The notes: generated by a model from the sequence alone, not told the origin. Shown: positions 39,501 to 45,688, numbered from the stretch's first letter. The stretch is 64,000 nucleotides of DNA from an uncultured Clostridia bacterium (GCA_934754335.1 CAKVHY010000003.1:62001-126000), one strand, 5' to 3'. Numbers and translations: made by a program.

Positions 39501-41342
39501 ATTGAAGATTTAGCAATCGTTTGGAATGAAAGATATTTAGACGATAAAACAGTTAATTTCAATGCAAAATTAAATTTAAGAAGATATTATAACAAAACAA
39601 ATTATAATTCTGTTATAACAACAAATAATTATAGAATAAACCTTCCGGGTGATTACTTCATTTCATTAACAAATGATTTGGATTACACTTCTGAAGAGAT
39701 TAGATTCACAAGAGCCGAAGGCAACACAATTTTATATTCTATCTATTCAGTAACTTCTAATGGTTATTCCACTCAATTATCTGAATCTTCCTACACAGAA
39801 GTATTTGAAAACGAAACTGTTTATAATTACTATGCTTTAGATAACTTTAATAATTATGATAGTACTGGCTCCCCTATTAAATCTAGAGACCATATAGACA
39901 TTGTAACAAACACAAATAACGGAATAGTTTATGAGTTTATCAATAAAGATGAAAATTCAAAAACTTACCTATTTAGAATTTATAAATTATCTAATGACGG
40001 AACAAAAATAACATTTAGATTTGTTAGAATAAATTTCATTACAAAAACATCTGGAAACTTCTCGGGATTACGACTAATTTATTCTAATAATATTGATGGA
40101 ACAACGGTTGGTGAAAATATATCTTACCAAAGCAATACAGTTAAATCCACAAAAGATTTATTATATATTTTATTTACAAATGAAAATACATATAACGAGA
40201 AGAAAGGAAATTCAATCTTTATCGAGCATTACTTCAATGGAATATTGGTTGATTCAATGAAGATGGAAGACCTTCAATCATTAAATGGAATTTACAGTGA
40301 TAAAGATAAAACAAAAGAATACTTAGATAAATATTTATCGATAAGTTCTGGCGGAATACATAAATTTGTTGTTAGAGATTTAGCCGGAAACGTATCTAAA
40401 TTCAATGGAGTTGATTACTTAAATATTTATTTGATTAATCAAATAGTATTTAATATTAATAACGAAGAACCTTTGAATGGACAGATATTCAATGATGAAG
40501 TATATTTAGAAGTTCTAACAAAATTAGAAGGCATCACATTATATGATTCATTTAATATTGAAGTATATAAGAATAGCGTTCAAATCACTCCTGAAATCAC
40601 TGCTTTAAATACTTACAAGTTCTCTGAATCTGGTTATTACTTTATAAAGATTACAGCAGATGTTCAATTAAGTTCAGATCTTCAAAAAGAAACTATTTCT
40701 TCTGAATTCAACTTTAAGATTGTAAATCCTAAAACAACGCTTCACACATTTGATATTTCAAGCGGAAACAACTTTAAAGTTCTATCGGTTGAAAAGAAAA
40801 TTGAAATGACTGATGATACTGATTATGTTATCCTACCTTTAACTTCATACACTTCCCTATGGCTATCTGCTGAAGATGAAGCCACAGGCACAGGTTTCTA
40901 TAGAATAACATTGCAAGGTTATATTGAATCAATTAAACAATATAGACAGTTCTCATTCAATGTTTGGTTGAGTTCTGCCACTCCAACAATCACTTCTTCA
41001 ATTGAATTTGGAACTTCAACCACCGATCCAATCACATTATCTTACAATGCAAAATCAATTTACGAGGCAATTGGTGAAAGTAAGATTTTGATAAATGATA
41101 TGGTGATTGCAGAAATCAATGCCGATAGCGTTGATAAGATTTCCACTATAACGCTTACTTATGCTCGTGATTATTGGGTTCAAATATACACAGCAGATGA
41201 TAAATTGGTTGCTTCTTATAAAGTTACTAAGAAAGAACCTTTAAACTCTAATGCAAAAATAATCATTGCCGTGGCGGCAGTGGTGACAATCTCACTAACA
41301 GTTATATTTATAATCATTAGAAGAAAAACTAGATTTAAATAA
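30564..41342 (+). CDS. Giant membrane-anchored surface protein (adhesin-like)
   Basis: 3592 residues from ATG 30564, preferred over ATG 30546 because GGGAGA sits at SD spacing before it. MSSKKKFNAVLSSFALIISV begins a signal peptide; the C-terminus is KIIIAVAAVVTISLTVIFII plus RRKTRFK, a stop-transfer anchor without LPXTG. The body is Asn/Tyr/Ser/Thr-rich and beta-prone. A recurring D-x-x-GN-type segment, as found at the end of bacterial Ig-like modules, appears as DTAGNTSKYF (about residue 1391), DLLGNECGN (1640), DEAGNYRVYA (2551), DNFGRVATYY (2809) and DLAGNVSKF (3272). It probably spans the wall and binds a surface or the neighbouring filaments. Codon use looks like that of neighbours; the frame is intact over 10.8 kb. 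Divergent from the filament cluster. Confidence 0.85.
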   Translation: MSSKKKFNAVLSSFALIISVLLLGFGILNIFKQNQVLALSDEFNFFVATTPIKQTQISIDENEKILPAYITDEKNKNYGFNYLTFSDYLQVQKDYGFNANQDIFVLVNNNYIKLIFGEDENGNVYGSDRVSKVANKEAFDLENGTYYVNTGGQFIEITTNNLFIENSLQPYSYSIYKLVNGDTGATFERYNNEIKSKSSDNSSAFLPNYYSNNVENLYIEVSKEYALSKGGYKIAKTTEVNGQEIIQVQTDETDGKYYIPLYDEVLASNLSATQQKFVTLDNYKAKQNLINGFTTNENVESIYLSIGSAYLEGLNTNFNRITRLDEVSITLQNQYYSGLRVLAEKPILQTLDSGNSNYFWYQYIDLENVRYKENENIENSDTILVKHPEGLYTFVFSGQYTTADGKATEFNFKYEVYLNKTSNITSFPDFNTLLKSNDKQYFDKDLDENSYKTYFYNFQTQEFPTYTFDASRYNLSVNQTINLVETNYTYDFKSLYREETKPEVTDFNAKEKALVTEYINGARNKETLIVAEKRTLNISEINSSLISNDLKETISPESEELAYQNVYVYSYIYKSRTSGFDAINYLSDGWGNFEYKLTSLIFEKETTDEETGLKTKTYIIKHYKTTDIDKVSESDIMLYLNSSDLIKKEKIEYSQNLTVKNTTENEIGILTTYKYGVLETGLFDGENENDITGYKFSLTNNLTRKVITKEANNKVVLSVQNPYGVTEDNFNTLNEYLTLSEHNQTQTDEKGNKLTYKNVISSPTLDNLSNFDAFRFDYEIVYSELGVFTLENRYTLGIKHVNYDGGDLNATLNNAGLNNISFVVDSNATNTVYDFKNEYKYKILVNNAEEIRNARYRKYGYTLHIFGIKSYFNKNGKTEFKNVSEGIYSDLTENVNNRIKDEKESILSILSNGNLVTTSKTITLKADAKLNDALRPIGNVPVTNMTPITFDFFGLYSFNGLVPISRYYVYDFDYDEDGKPYITNNTPRAIKYFTKDDQPSESGYYEIIAEYKYNIYDDIFNNLINTKFYQVFAFVIDKSNPKTTYERLTTVIDTPTTSHNAWEKLVVSKDNSPYTNDAVRITWSQNSFFQYDIIPYFQKTNFDGIIVGTNGSQSTSGYEQLKTATTTKYAVGYTITNRAGIQVFKQIVDINGKPLSMQKYANSGLYLVPVFDIYFGETLKYKDMYPLDFLNSKLVDELENEENVRYVYKKDVNQVYVSKNANVTHYVNLETPETSSIALWGSGIYNFHLKYGFNNGASLTQKFVFDYTDLTGLKVLPVNPDSNSITSSFDNNTSNLITKPFTFVYDKRPSGSSITTTYTAIPFKNNNDILRLFLSDNLEGISGTQNINPANAIQDVSYEYDYSFFKFGDSVYNKNIFKPSSSMLYIFNLTDTAGNTSKYFVAFDVSNPNFFLDVEGEDSFIEKYGIITDFANISWGNYKAINITNSNNLSDTNLFDKFIFGNGINYEASSLETMLRDVYKNNSNYSGMKLTRVWSIKTLDGDRNLEIEKEFINEDGSINLDKVYTKTISRKLGYYIDSACTKALVLGNNGKPLVSYYFLIPIRNVNFQYYNTNSDDSNIYSFNYSTDATGVLAKNSTYLSPTKKALASKFGVGVREIEQDVNHEYGFYGEKKYIYVITDLLGNECGNTLWMNLDLTLAMSFGSFDLTYEKLNYSPNMTLYNLTTYSSYSISQLYFSWLVDDKIPKSRIDYKFYDFDTDFYANYIITNVTYNDVTNEYTFKFTNKLDQSTKDIVISDKKLNNYNADDEEVNEPNSIYPFALNSERGWQLIVNNSQTDSKNNSSYYDASEKRYYSNIINPASKGSTNYECTKNGLYVFRRTYTDYIDANGLVKDSRENLGDGLKNDTVYRYYVYYVDTNGIIDLTNISNLNFILGAGMNDADYENKSFNEQTINNRLEKASTKDVAYSSMKVSNLFLTNRELVQFNLSMDKYNQAVSYNNFIDRTDYNNATNIVDNYDSAGGNLEQGLKNAQTRLTYLINRFVYGIGESNLNVKDFDAKTYYNQRFLMRLTLTFGTSTQLIGVKEGKTNLISPDKNLSENYLLNSLNNRSNDVSQNHPTGFTDRSTLKDGIILNRSNAGLNSNLTYNYKVLVADSSGITEGADMSKWNMFANDLTLEFGIDYSTPKGYYFGKSASAEYESSANGDYDYAYALFNDITESLSTTNLENLNDGATEQVIGDKTVSVLTSTNNDTLIFVFEKAVDKTDAEIEPNAVTVTRTLPNGTPQVIFKVELTTDAQGNTTQVFTSSMGYTTERLKQAFLSNAGLKGANSKADKWAIVVFDNYNKNYKKDSALSDPSINATYEISIQYKGLSSDYLNNDGTKSNFIGNYQITVDNTKPLYNLIYLMENDKFIPRKTATSGLPSGYLDSLNNSGYTSYIERYYANLKGTPLDKQYALEQIYNYYIESYYTYQNDKKLAYQDLDGNDYLTPNNEPIYKTYIQNYFFGVTKNFELKSGSSDFRFDSNRIYYREISNPRTYRFTLTPDDFPTAEDKNRVNELSLYEVFDSSRFEFAENSQFIENGVGKYFEIVEEDEAGNYRVYAIYVADDLSIKYSYAKAKNSKLNDEDLNGTLNNVSNSVDVYGTNLELELNTNLDKVDKFLKAEIYVTYSASEYQYGTNKQNYKASSPITLYLDPINAKIMFNSNGYPIELPEGLSGDLSEIELNNYPAKFLEYITKICDIITIDNAGVADFNLSIKITSRTSENLAIEYYYPGEMLKYVKNGYIISIPSDTEFRSTKITSIQIAKYETSWKTLTRDFSPSQVQIPDGEWISLGGRSFTLTNGTFRIILTDNFGRVATYYETWNASSVNHGISYSGKTQSLNGETYTAKTTSVTFDPSRYNPVVIVEENNGNKVIYTDFENINNYYKITSTTSSTNQSSVNYLRFNQDAGYWSKFTVILLSVANLNIDLTNIDLNTFNAWFEENKNSIENATYSFILYTKLPEIQLKNLNGGIIAKNNGQIFIEDLAIVWNERYLDDKTVNFNAKLNLRRYYNKTNYNSVITTNNYRINLPGDYFISLTNDLDYTSEEIRFTRAEGNTILYSIYSVTSNGYSTQLSESSYTEVFENETVYNYYALDNFNNYDSTGSPIKSRDHIDIVTNTNNGIVYEFINKDENSKTYLFRIYKLSNDGTKITFRFVRINFITKTSGNFSGLRLIYSNNIDGTTVGENISYQSNTVKSTKDLLYILFTNENTYNEKKGNSIFIEHYFNGILVDSMKMEDLQSLNGIYSDKDKTKEYLDKYLSISSGGIHKFVVRDLAGNVSKFNGVDYLNIYLINQIVFNINNEEPLNGQIFNDEVYLEVLTKLEGITLYDSFNIEVYKNSVQITPEITALNTYKFSESGYYFIKITADVQLSSDLQKETISSEFNFKIVNPKTTLHTFDISSGNNFKVLSVEKKIEMTDDTDYVILPLTSYTSLWLSAEDEATGTGFYRITLQGYIESIKQYRQFSFNVWLSSATPTITSSIEFGTSTTDPITLSYNAKSIYEAIGESKILINDMVIAEINADSVDKISTITLTYARDYWVQIYTADDKLVASYKVTKKEPLNSNAKIIIAVAAVVTISLTVIFIIIRRKTRFK

Positions 41343-41360
41343 AATATGGTTTAAAAGAAA

Positions 41361-41422
41361 AAAGATAATCTAGATTTTGAAGTGAACCCTATGGGGTTCA
41401 CTTCATTTTAGATTATCTTTTT
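41361..41422. terminator. Long bidirectional terminator between adhesin and Rho-like gene
   Basis: Outer stem AAAGATAATCTA / TAGATTATCTTT and inner stem GAAGTGAACCC / GGGTTCACTTC, flanked by A and T runs; convergent genes end on both sides. Confidence 0.88.
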
Positions 41423-42546
41423 TATAACTCAAACGTAGTATTTAAATTCGAAATAACATCATATTTTATTACTTCTTTATAATTATCTGGCACTGTTAAA
41501 CTATCCACAAAGAATATGGTTAGGCTTCCTTTTTCAAAATTACCGCTCATGCCGGCAATCTTCCTAATTGCTTGAACACTTTCTAGCGAAATATTGGTTG
41601 TTATCTGTTTTTGATTTACGATATTTAAAGATCTTAGGTACTCTGAAAAATTAGAAAAGATCAAACGAACATCCTCACTAATCTCCACTCGTCTCTTAAG
41701 GTGTTCTAACATGATTGCAACGCCTCTCAACTTAACTTCTTCATCTAATGCAAAGTTCACTTCTAAAGTGTTAGATAAATCTTTAGTGGCTTCACTAGTT
41801 GAATTATAGTTTATAGCAAATGTTAAACCGGTTTTGCTGGCCTCCTCAAATAATGCTTCAGAAATCTCTTTAACCTTTTGTCTTTTATCGCAAGTGATAT
41901 AACAACTATCTCCAATATTATATTCTCCCAAAATATTAGATTGACCCTTTTCTGAGACTGAACACTTTACTAATTTATCAAATTCGGGACGGTTTGTCCC
42001 CACAACATAATTCAAAGATTCTTTAACACTGATCACAACCCAAGTTTCTTTATCAGGGCTTAACTCTTCCTTGCCATAAATTATATCGCCTTCTCTTAGT
42101 TTGTCTGAAAGAATTATATTTTTGGGTAAAAATATTTTTTCTTTATCAAAGTAGTTCCTTCTTACAACGCCTATTCCACCTTCAATATAATCCAAAACTG
42201 CATGCATTTTTCTTCCACGTTTTTCGTCAAACGTTGGAACTCCATATTCCACGATATTTGAATTCAACGTGAAAATACCATCGTAATCATTATTCGAACT
42301 TTCTGAATAAGGAATGTGAGCATTCTTATGCATATCTATTGGAGGTCTACCAACTCTATTTACATTAAATTCCGGTGATTGTCTTTTATCGGCTATTGCT
42401 AAAATATTATCAATCAGATCGCTTTTTTTCTTATTTGATGGCGACCTAACCCCAACATCTCTTGCCACTGCTCTTAGTTCGTGAACCGACATGAAGATCA
42501 ATTCTTCTCTTATATACTTCTTGTAACCGCTATAAGGTGTGTACAA
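41422..42546 (-). CDS. Rho paralogue with eroded ATPase motifs
   Basis: 374 residues, TTG start with SD AAGGAAGGGA (an ATG 54 nt later is possible). Residues 22-52 (ELRAVARDVG, KKKSDLIDNILA) match the Rho N-terminal domain; a polar insert follows; 115-192 match the Rho RNA-binding cold-shock domain (HAVLDYIEGGIGVVRR, KLREGDIIYGKE, EFDKL). From 208 on it aligns along the Rho ATPase: IGDSCYITCDKRQKV stands where Rho has GQRGLIVAPPKAGKT, RLIFSNFSEYLRSLN where Rho has ILLDSITRLARAYN, and GNFEKGSLTIFFVDSL where Rho has RNVEEGGSLTIIATAL. Walker A and B are gone, and it stops after the GTGNMEL equivalent. So it likely binds RNA or Rho but is not a translocase. Confidence 0.75.
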   Translation of the reverse strand: MYTPYSGYKKYIREELIFMSVHELRAVARDVGVRSPSNKKKSDLIDNILAIADKRQSPEFNVNRVGRPPIDMHKNAHIPYSESSNNDYDGIFTLNSNIVEYGVPTFDEKRGRKMHAVLDYIEGGIGVVRRNYFDKEKIFLPKNIILSDKLREGDIIYGKEELSPDKETWVVISVKESLNYVVGTNRPEFDKLVKCSVSEKGQSNILGEYNIGDSCYITCDKRQKVKEISEALFEEASKTGLTFAINYNSTSEATKDLSNTLEVNFALDEEVKLRGVAIMLEHLKRRVEISEDVRLIFSNFSEYLRSLNIVNQKQITTNISLESVQAIRKIAGMSGNFEKGSLTIFFVDSLTVPDNYKEVIKYDVISNLNTTFEL

Positions 42547-42598
42547 TATAATCCCTTCCTTTCCCTAAATTTTACGGAGACTTATCTTTATATGAATA

Positions 42599-42626
42599 AG
42601 TATAACTTAAATAAATGAAAAAACAA
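42599..42626 (-). promoter_or_regulatory. Candidate promoter of the Rho-like gene
   Basis: Minus strand TTGTTT (42626-42621), 16-bp spacer, TATACT (42604-42599); leader of about 45 nt. The rest of 42547-42825 is AT-rich and shows no gene. Confidence 0.45.
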
Positions 42627-42825
42627 AACTTAATTTACCTTTTTTATACATTTAGATTTTTTTTGTGATATTTTTGATAAAATTTAAAGATATGCCTTTA
42701 TATAGCCACGAAAACAACAATGCATAGTATTAAAAAATAAAATATAAACAAAAAAATGTATAATTTCCATAAAAATATGTATAAAAAGTATAAAAAATGA
42801 GATTCTTTAGATTTTTCAAAAAATA

Positions 42826-42866
42826 TAAAAAAGAAGTGAATTTTTTAAGAGTTCACTTCTTTTTTT
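42826..42866 (-). terminator. Terminator of VirB2-like gene 1
   Basis: AAAGAAGTGAA / TTCACTTCTTT hairpin next to the stop, T-rich on both strands. Confidence 0.7.
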
Positions 42867-42868
42867 CT

Positions 42869-43273
42869 TTATGATTTAGAGAATCCTGTTCCATCTCCTA
42901 GAAGATTATTAATCCATGTGGCGATAGGCTCAATATTATCTAGAAGCAAGATAAATAACACCACTGCCACAATGGTTATTACAAATCCCACAATCGCATT
43001 AACCAATCTTTTCATGCATTCGGATTGCTTGCCTTTATCTTCTGCTTTTATGTAGTTCACAACTAGCACTATTACATAAATAACGCCTGCAGTTGCAACC
43101 ATTGAAACAAGCCCAATCATTGCAATCTTTAAGCCTTCAATTGCATCTGCACTTCTAACCCACCATGCATTAGGATCGCTAGTACTACCACTTCCCCCTT
43201 CATCAAAAATCTCTTGGTTAGCATCTGAAAACTTTCCTAAAAAATATAATATATTTGCTAAAAACTGCAACAT
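42869..43273 (-). CDS. VirB2/TrbC-like pilin-type membrane protein 1
   Basis: 134 residues. Two membrane helices (about 48-72 and 90-112) separated by the short basic loop NYIKAEDKGKQSECMKRLVN: the layout of Firmicutes and mollicute VirB2/TrbC pilin-like proteins, in which a KAE..K..KKR loop faces the cytoplasm. LQFLANILYFLGKF at the start matches LANILAFIG in the next two genes. Diverged most from them and longer at both ends. SD GGAGG. Pilins of this type form conjugative or secretion pili; here partners are VirB6- and VirD4-like genes 17-20 kb away. Confidence 0.65.
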   Translation of the reverse strand: MLQFLANILYFLGKFSDANQEIFDEGGSGSTSDPNAWWVRSADAIEGLKIAMIGLVSMVATAGVIYVIVLVVNYIKAEDKGKQSECMKRLVNAIVGFVITIVAVVLFILLLDNIEPIATWINNLLGDGTGFSKS

Positions 43274-43334
43274 ATTCTTCCTCCGATGTCCTTTTTCAAA
43301 TATAATATATCATATTATGTGCAATTTTCCAAGA

Positions 43335-43369
43335 AAAAAAAGAAAATCTAGAATTATATCTAGATTTTT
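43335..43369 (-). terminator. Terminator of VirB2-like gene 2
   Basis: AAAATCTAGA / TCTAGATTTT hairpin next to the stop codon, with T-rich tail on the minus strand. Confidence 0.75.
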
Positions 43370-43372
43370 CTT

Positions 43373-43747
43373 TTATGTTGTTGATGGGGTTGTTGTTGAA
43401 CTCTTACCTGTAATCCAATTTACAAGTGTTTGCATATTGTCTTTTTGAGATAATAACAACATCAATACTACCATTACGATCATAATAACTGTACCTACTA
43501 CAACGTTAATTATTCTCTTCTTGGCTTCTTCTTTTTTATCTGTACTTTCCGCTTTCATGTAGTTCACAGATAGAACAATAATCCAAACTATACCAATAGT
43601 TGCCAATACTGAGAAAATTGGCGTTAATAACGTTTGAACAATTTTAGCCAATTTTTCTGTATATTCAGAAAAAGGCTCTTTTCCTGTTCCAGGTTTACCA
43701 CTACCACTACCTATGAACGCAAGTATATTAGCCAAATATCTATACAT
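43373..43747 (-). CDS. VirB2/TrbC-like pilin-type membrane protein 2
   Basis: 124 residues from ATG 43747 (SD CGGAGGG). MYRYLANILAFIGSGSG, an amphipathic TEKLAKIVQTLLTPIFSVLA helix, then WIIVLSVNYMKAESTDKKEE loop and a second membrane helix; Ser/Thr tail. Almost identical to the next gene, including promoter and terminator, so the unit was duplicated recently. Own promoter and terminator. Confidence 0.68.
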   Translation of the reverse strand: MYRYLANILAFIGSGSGKPGTGKEPFSEYTEKLAKIVQTLLTPIFSVLATIGIVWIIVLSVNYMKAESTDKKEEAKKRIINVVVGTVIMIVMVVLMLLLSQKDNMQTLVNWITGKSSTTTPSTT

Positions 43748-43779
43748 ATTTCCCTCCGTATTCCATTTTAATTTATTAT

Positions 43780-43807
43780 ATATTAACACATATTTTAAGA
43801 ATTACAA
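43780..43807 (-). promoter_or_regulatory. Promoter of VirB2-like gene 2
   Basis: Minus strand TTGTAA (43807-43802), 16-bp spacer ending TGTGT, TAATAT (43785-43780). Conserved in the copy at 44298-44325. Confidence 0.55.
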
Positions 43808-43865
43808 AACTAAAATAACAATAAATTTAATTGAAAATATAATTTATTTTCAAAAGGCTAATATA

Positions 43866-43900
43866 TCATAAAAAAATCTAGAAAAAATTCTAGATTTTTC
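43866..43900 (-). terminator. Terminator of VirB2-like gene 3
   Basis: AAAAATCTAGAA / TTCTAGATTTTT hairpin, related in sequence to the terminator at 43335. Confidence 0.75.
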
Positions 43901-43902
43901 TT

Positions 43903-44265
43903 TTATGTTGTTGATGGTGTTGTTGTTGAACTCTTACCTGTAATCCAATTTACAAGTGTTTGCATATTGCCTTCTTGAGATAATAGCAACATCAATACTA
44001 CCATTACAATCATAATAACTGTACCTACTACAACGTTAATGATTCTCTTCTTGGCTTCTTCTTTTTTATCTGTACTTTCTGCCTTCATGTAGTTTACAGA
44101 TAGAACAATAATCCAAACTATACCAACTGTTGCCAACACTGAGAATATTGGTGTTAATAACATTTGAACAATTTCAGCCAATTTTTTTGTATACTCAGAA
44201 AAAGGCTCGTTCCCTGTCCCAGGTTCTCCTATAAACGCAAGTATATTAGCCAAATATCTATACAT
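43903..44265 (-). CDS. VirB2/TrbC-like pilin-type membrane protein 3
   Basis: 120 residues from ATG 44265 (SD GGAGGAAG). Differs from copy 2 by a shorter linker (FIGEPGTGNEP against FIGSGSGKPGTGKEP) and a few substitutions such as TKKLAEIVQMLL; the second helix and the STTTPSTT tail are the same. Two-helix VirB2 layout with KAESTDKKEEAKKR loop. First of the three in the direction of transcription, next to the WYL regulator gene. Confidence 0.68.
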   Translation of the reverse strand: MYRYLANILAFIGEPGTGNEPFSEYTKKLAEIVQMLLTPIFSVLATVGIVWIIVLSVNYMKAESTDKKEEAKKRIINVVVGTVIMIVMVVLMLLLSQEGNMQTLVNWITGKSSTTTPSTT

Positions 44266-44297
44266 ATCTTCCTCCGCTTTCCATTTTAATTTACTAT

Positions 44298-44325
44298 ATA
44301 TTAGCACATTTTTTAAAAACTACAA
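44298..44325 (-). promoter_or_regulatory. Promoter of VirB2-like gene 3
   Basis: Minus strand TTGTAG (44325-44320), 16-bp spacer ending TGTGC, TAATAT (44303-44298). Confidence 0.55.
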
Positions 44326-44422
44326 AATTAAATAACAATAAAATCTAAAATCTTTAATATTTTTTATAATTTATTTTTAACAAATAATGCTTTATTATTC
44401 TAGATTTTTAAAATTATAATGG

Positions 44423-45412
44423 CTAATCATTATATTTTTCAAACAACATTTTTGAAAATTTAGATAATTTATTTCTAAGGATTTTTGGCGACAACAATTC
44501 CACATTCTCCCCATATTGAATAACCCAATAGAAAAGTGCATTTTCATTAGTATGCAATTTAACCAAATACTTATCTTCTTTTTGCTTCACTTCTAAATCT
44601 AATCCAAACCAATCAAAGACTGCACTCAAAGCGTCTATATTATTAACAAGCAATTCAGCATCAACGCTATTTCCGCCAAACATATAAATATGCTCGTTTG
44701 CGTACTTAAACTTATCAATCCCGTTTTCATAACCAAACAAACTTGTGGCTGGTTTTGCCTTATTATCTAACAACTTCAAATCCGTTATGTAATCAATTCT
44801 ATAATGACTTAAATTGTAATACTTATTATAGTTTCCCACCAAATAATATTTTCCATTATTATTTAACATAAAATATGGATTAACAATATATGAATGTTCT
44901 TTCTTAGGCGTTAGTTTTTTATCAAAACCCAATTGATTATAAGTAAACTCCACCTGAACACCTTTACTAATTGCTTCACTCAACAAATCTATATTATAAA
45001 AAACCTGTTTATTAAGGCTTCTATTTAATTCTTGCATACCATTGGAAGAAAACAAATATTCAAATCTATTTTGCTTGAACTTACTAAAATTTTTGCATAG
45101 TTTTCCAACCAACTCGCTCGCAAAACCGCTAGGCAAAGACTTTGAAGAATAAACGCTATCAATTAAATATTCCACTTCACTATCTTCAAAATCTCTTTCG
45201 CCCAAATAAACGCCTTTAGATGTTTTTTCCACATAAAAGCCTGCACCAATCAATGAATCAATATTCCTTCCAATAGCATTTCTTCCAGCCACAATGCCAT
45301 ATTTATCTTTTAATATAGAAATAATATCATTAAATTGAAGCCTATGATTTTCATCACTCTCTTCTTTTAGAATTTTATAGATATAAATGCCAAGATTTTT
45401 CTTATTTTCCAA
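44423..45412 (-). CDS. WYL-domain transcriptional regulator
   Basis: 329 residues, TTG start with SD AGGAGAG. N-terminal winged helix (about 1-75: LGIYIYKILKEES, GRNAIGRNIDSLIGAGFYVE), then a WYL domain (about 140-230) with VEFTYNQLG, KKEHSYIVNPYFMLNNNGKY, YYLVGNYNKY and HYRIDYITDLKLL, where SHYRID is the WYL ligand/nucleic-acid-binding strand. A WCX-like C-terminal region follows. Such regulators often control defence or surface loci. It is upstream of the pilin genes on the same strand, so it may regulate them (inference). Confidence 0.8.
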   Translation of the reverse strand: MENKKNLGIYIYKILKEESDENHRLQFNDIISILKDKYGIVAGRNAIGRNIDSLIGAGFYVEKTSKGVYLGERDFEDSEVEYLIDSVYSSKSLPSGFASELVGKLCKNFSKFKQNRFEYLFSSNGMQELNRSLNKQVFYNIDLLSEAISKGVQVEFTYNQLGFDKKLTPKKEHSYIVNPYFMLNNNGKYYLVGNYNKYYNLSHYRIDYITDLKLLDNKAKPATSLFGYENGIDKFKYANEHIYMFGGNSVDAELLVNNIDALSAVFDWFGLDLEVKQKEDKYLVKLHTNENALFYWVIQYGENVELLSPKILRNKLSKFSKMLFEKYND

Positions 45413-45550
45413 AATTCTCTCCTGCTTTTTAGTTTCTAAAATTTTAACACAATCTTTAATTTATTGCAATTTAATTTAGATATTAGTACGAAATTTCTAT
45501 AAATTCTACAAAATTTTTGCTATTTTTTCAAAATTTTTCCCAAAAGGGTA

Positions 45551-45579
45551 TTGACATTCTCTTAATTTCCCTATATAAT
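45551..45579 (+). promoter_or_regulatory. Consensus sigma-A promoter of a candidate small RNA
   Basis: Perfect TTGACA (45551-45556), 17-bp spacer, perfect TATAAT (45574-45579), the best match to consensus in the window. Confidence 0.8.
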
Positions 45580-45585
45580 AAAGTT

Positions 45586-45688
45586 GCATTTTAAGTAATT
45601 AAAATGTTTTTCCATTTTTCATTCTACCTATATACACATTATTTAGGTAAACAAAAAGAGATGCCCTCCGCATCTCTTTTTGTTTTGT
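45586..45688 (+). ncRNA. Candidate small RNA
   Basis: From the predicted start point about seven bases after the consensus promoter to the strong hairpin ending near 45684 is roughly 100 nt. The interval has no SD-led coding frame (the only ATG, at 45604, lacks an SD and would run through the terminator). Promoter plus terminator without a gene suggests a small non-coding RNA. No known family recognised. Confidence 0.45.
45650..45686. terminator. Bidirectional terminator of the candidate small RNA and the oxoamine synthase gene
   Basis: 15-bp perfect stem AACAAAAAGAGATGC / GCATCTCTTTTTGTT with CCTCC loop; T-rich in both directions. Confidence 0.8.
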
